Assembly: GCA_027922465.2 (NCBI GenBank)
Contig: BQMF02000064.1
Span: 310,001-374,000, forward strand
Reading direction: 5' to 3'
Length of the DNA stretch: 64,000 nucleotides
From: Turritopsis dohrnii
Taxonomy: Eukaryota; Cnidaria; Hydrozoa; Anthoathecata; Oceaniidae
In this document: piece after piece, positions 63,081 to 64,000 of the stretch
Numbering within the stretch: position 1 is the first letter of the stretch
How the letters are laid out: each line of letters begins with the position of its first letter
Program-made: the position numbers and the translations under genes
The notes under the pieces: model-generated
The model's input: only the letters and a program-made list of their open reading frames with translations
What the model was told of the DNA's origin: nothing
Database searches by the model: none

Positions 63081-64000
63081 AGATAAAACTTTAAGATTAG
63101 ACACTGAATGTACCTGTAAATTAGCCCTGCCTAGATTTATGAACTATTGTAAGAAATCTTTGAAAAAACTTCCATTTCGTTATTTGCAAGAATTTGTCTC
63201 TATGCCCAACCCGTTAGGGCCTGACACATCAAGGTACCCTGTCTGCTTGGGGTGATCCCCTAAATTAATCCAACCAAACCAAAAATGCAGGTAAAAGTTC
63301 AGAAAAGGCTAATTTGGTTTCTAGCAGCAGCCCTGTTAAAATTCTACGAAGAGGGAACACTGGATTCTGGCATCTGAGTTTATGGTAAATAAGATATATA
63401 TAAAACAAATAAGTACAAATTTTCATCACCTCCCAAAAATTCGTCGTTTTTGGCCAACAAAGTTTTTACCGATAAGTACATGTGCTCTGAAGGCCTGTTA
63501 AATGAAATTTATATATACAATAATCAAATGTCACATGGTTTCGTATTATCTACGTATCCAATTACCAAATAAAAAAATCAAAACAGGGACATATGCATGG
63601 TTGTTGCTAGGTTAAAACAGTTTGCTGCTAGGTAAAAATCCAAATAAAAAATTTCGCTTCTGTGGCCTTATCATAACCAGAGCACATGGCTTTCTCCTTA
63701 TATATCTAAGGAAGAATGTTAGAAGAAAATAAAATACTGTCTCATATTCCGTCAGACCTCTATCTTTAAAGGCTGTTGCCATTACAGGCTATTTTCTAAA
63801 GCACTTTTTGAGCAATTGATTTTTGAACATCTACTTGAATCAGCCCCAGGCCCTTATAGTAGTACTAGTAGACTCAAATGACTTTCAAATAAACCATAGA
63901 AAACTATTTGCGATGGCCATTGGAGATATTCAGGCTGAAATTTCAGCAAATTCAAACATTGATTGATTCTAGACAACAAAAAGGTATAAAGGCACTGATT

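Larger units (their letters stand above)
55851..64000. other. AT-rich gene-poor region to the window end
   Basis: No exon could be supported. Contains A/T homopolymers, (AT)n microsatellites (for example 61719-61755), the hairpin at 59835-59911, and a GGCC-flanked repeat region at 62760-63080. Confidence 0.5.

Overview
This window is nuclear DNA from an animal. The genes are split by GT-AG introns, coding exons are short (18 to 900 bases), the sequence is AT-rich, and the recognisable proteins are animal ones: XBP1, a zeta/iota-type diacylglycerol kinase (DGK), an ABHD6-like lipase, SLX1 and the V-ATPase accessory subunit Ac45. Intron positions and divergence suggest an invertebrate. I cannot name the phylum or species from sequence alone.

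Layout. 0-4 kb: the first exon of a membrane or secreted protein (minus), a possible 69-residue secreted peptide, and a secreted protein built from six 120-base repeats (plus). 4.6-16.4 kb: two unrecognised multi-exon minus-strand genes, separated by a 2.08 kb foldback transposon that ends within 20 bases of the downstream gene's start codon. 17.4-20.5 kb: a short Ac45/ATP6AP1 gene (minus), with a tRNA-derived SINE in its first intron. 22.3-27.1 kb: an intact ABHD6-like gene and a truncated tandem copy that looks like a pseudogene. 27.9-29.1 kb: slx1 (minus). 29.8-31.3 kb: a 0.79 kb TA-flanked MITE and nested SINE sequence. 32.2-34.3 kb: xbp1 (plus). 37.6-48.2 kb: a 29-exon DGK zeta/iota gene (minus) with an 18-base minisatellite in one intron. 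48.2-64 kb: no recognisable gene, only AT-rich DNA with short palindromic repeats and microsatellites.

The strongest biology is in xbp1. Its third coding exon contains two adjacent hairpins with 7-base loops. Cutting after the third base of each loop would remove 23 bases and shift the frame, exactly as needed to reach the conserved C-terminal activation domain. The unspliced frame instead encodes a hydrophobic segment and stays open for 117 codons into the next exon. This is the layout of the IRE1-XBP1 unfolded-protein switch. The other genes act in separate pathways (lipid signalling, DNA repair, organelle acidification), and I see no operon or cluster logic linking them.

Coordinates of exons were worked out by hand from splice signals and reading frame. 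No alignment or structure prediction was run.
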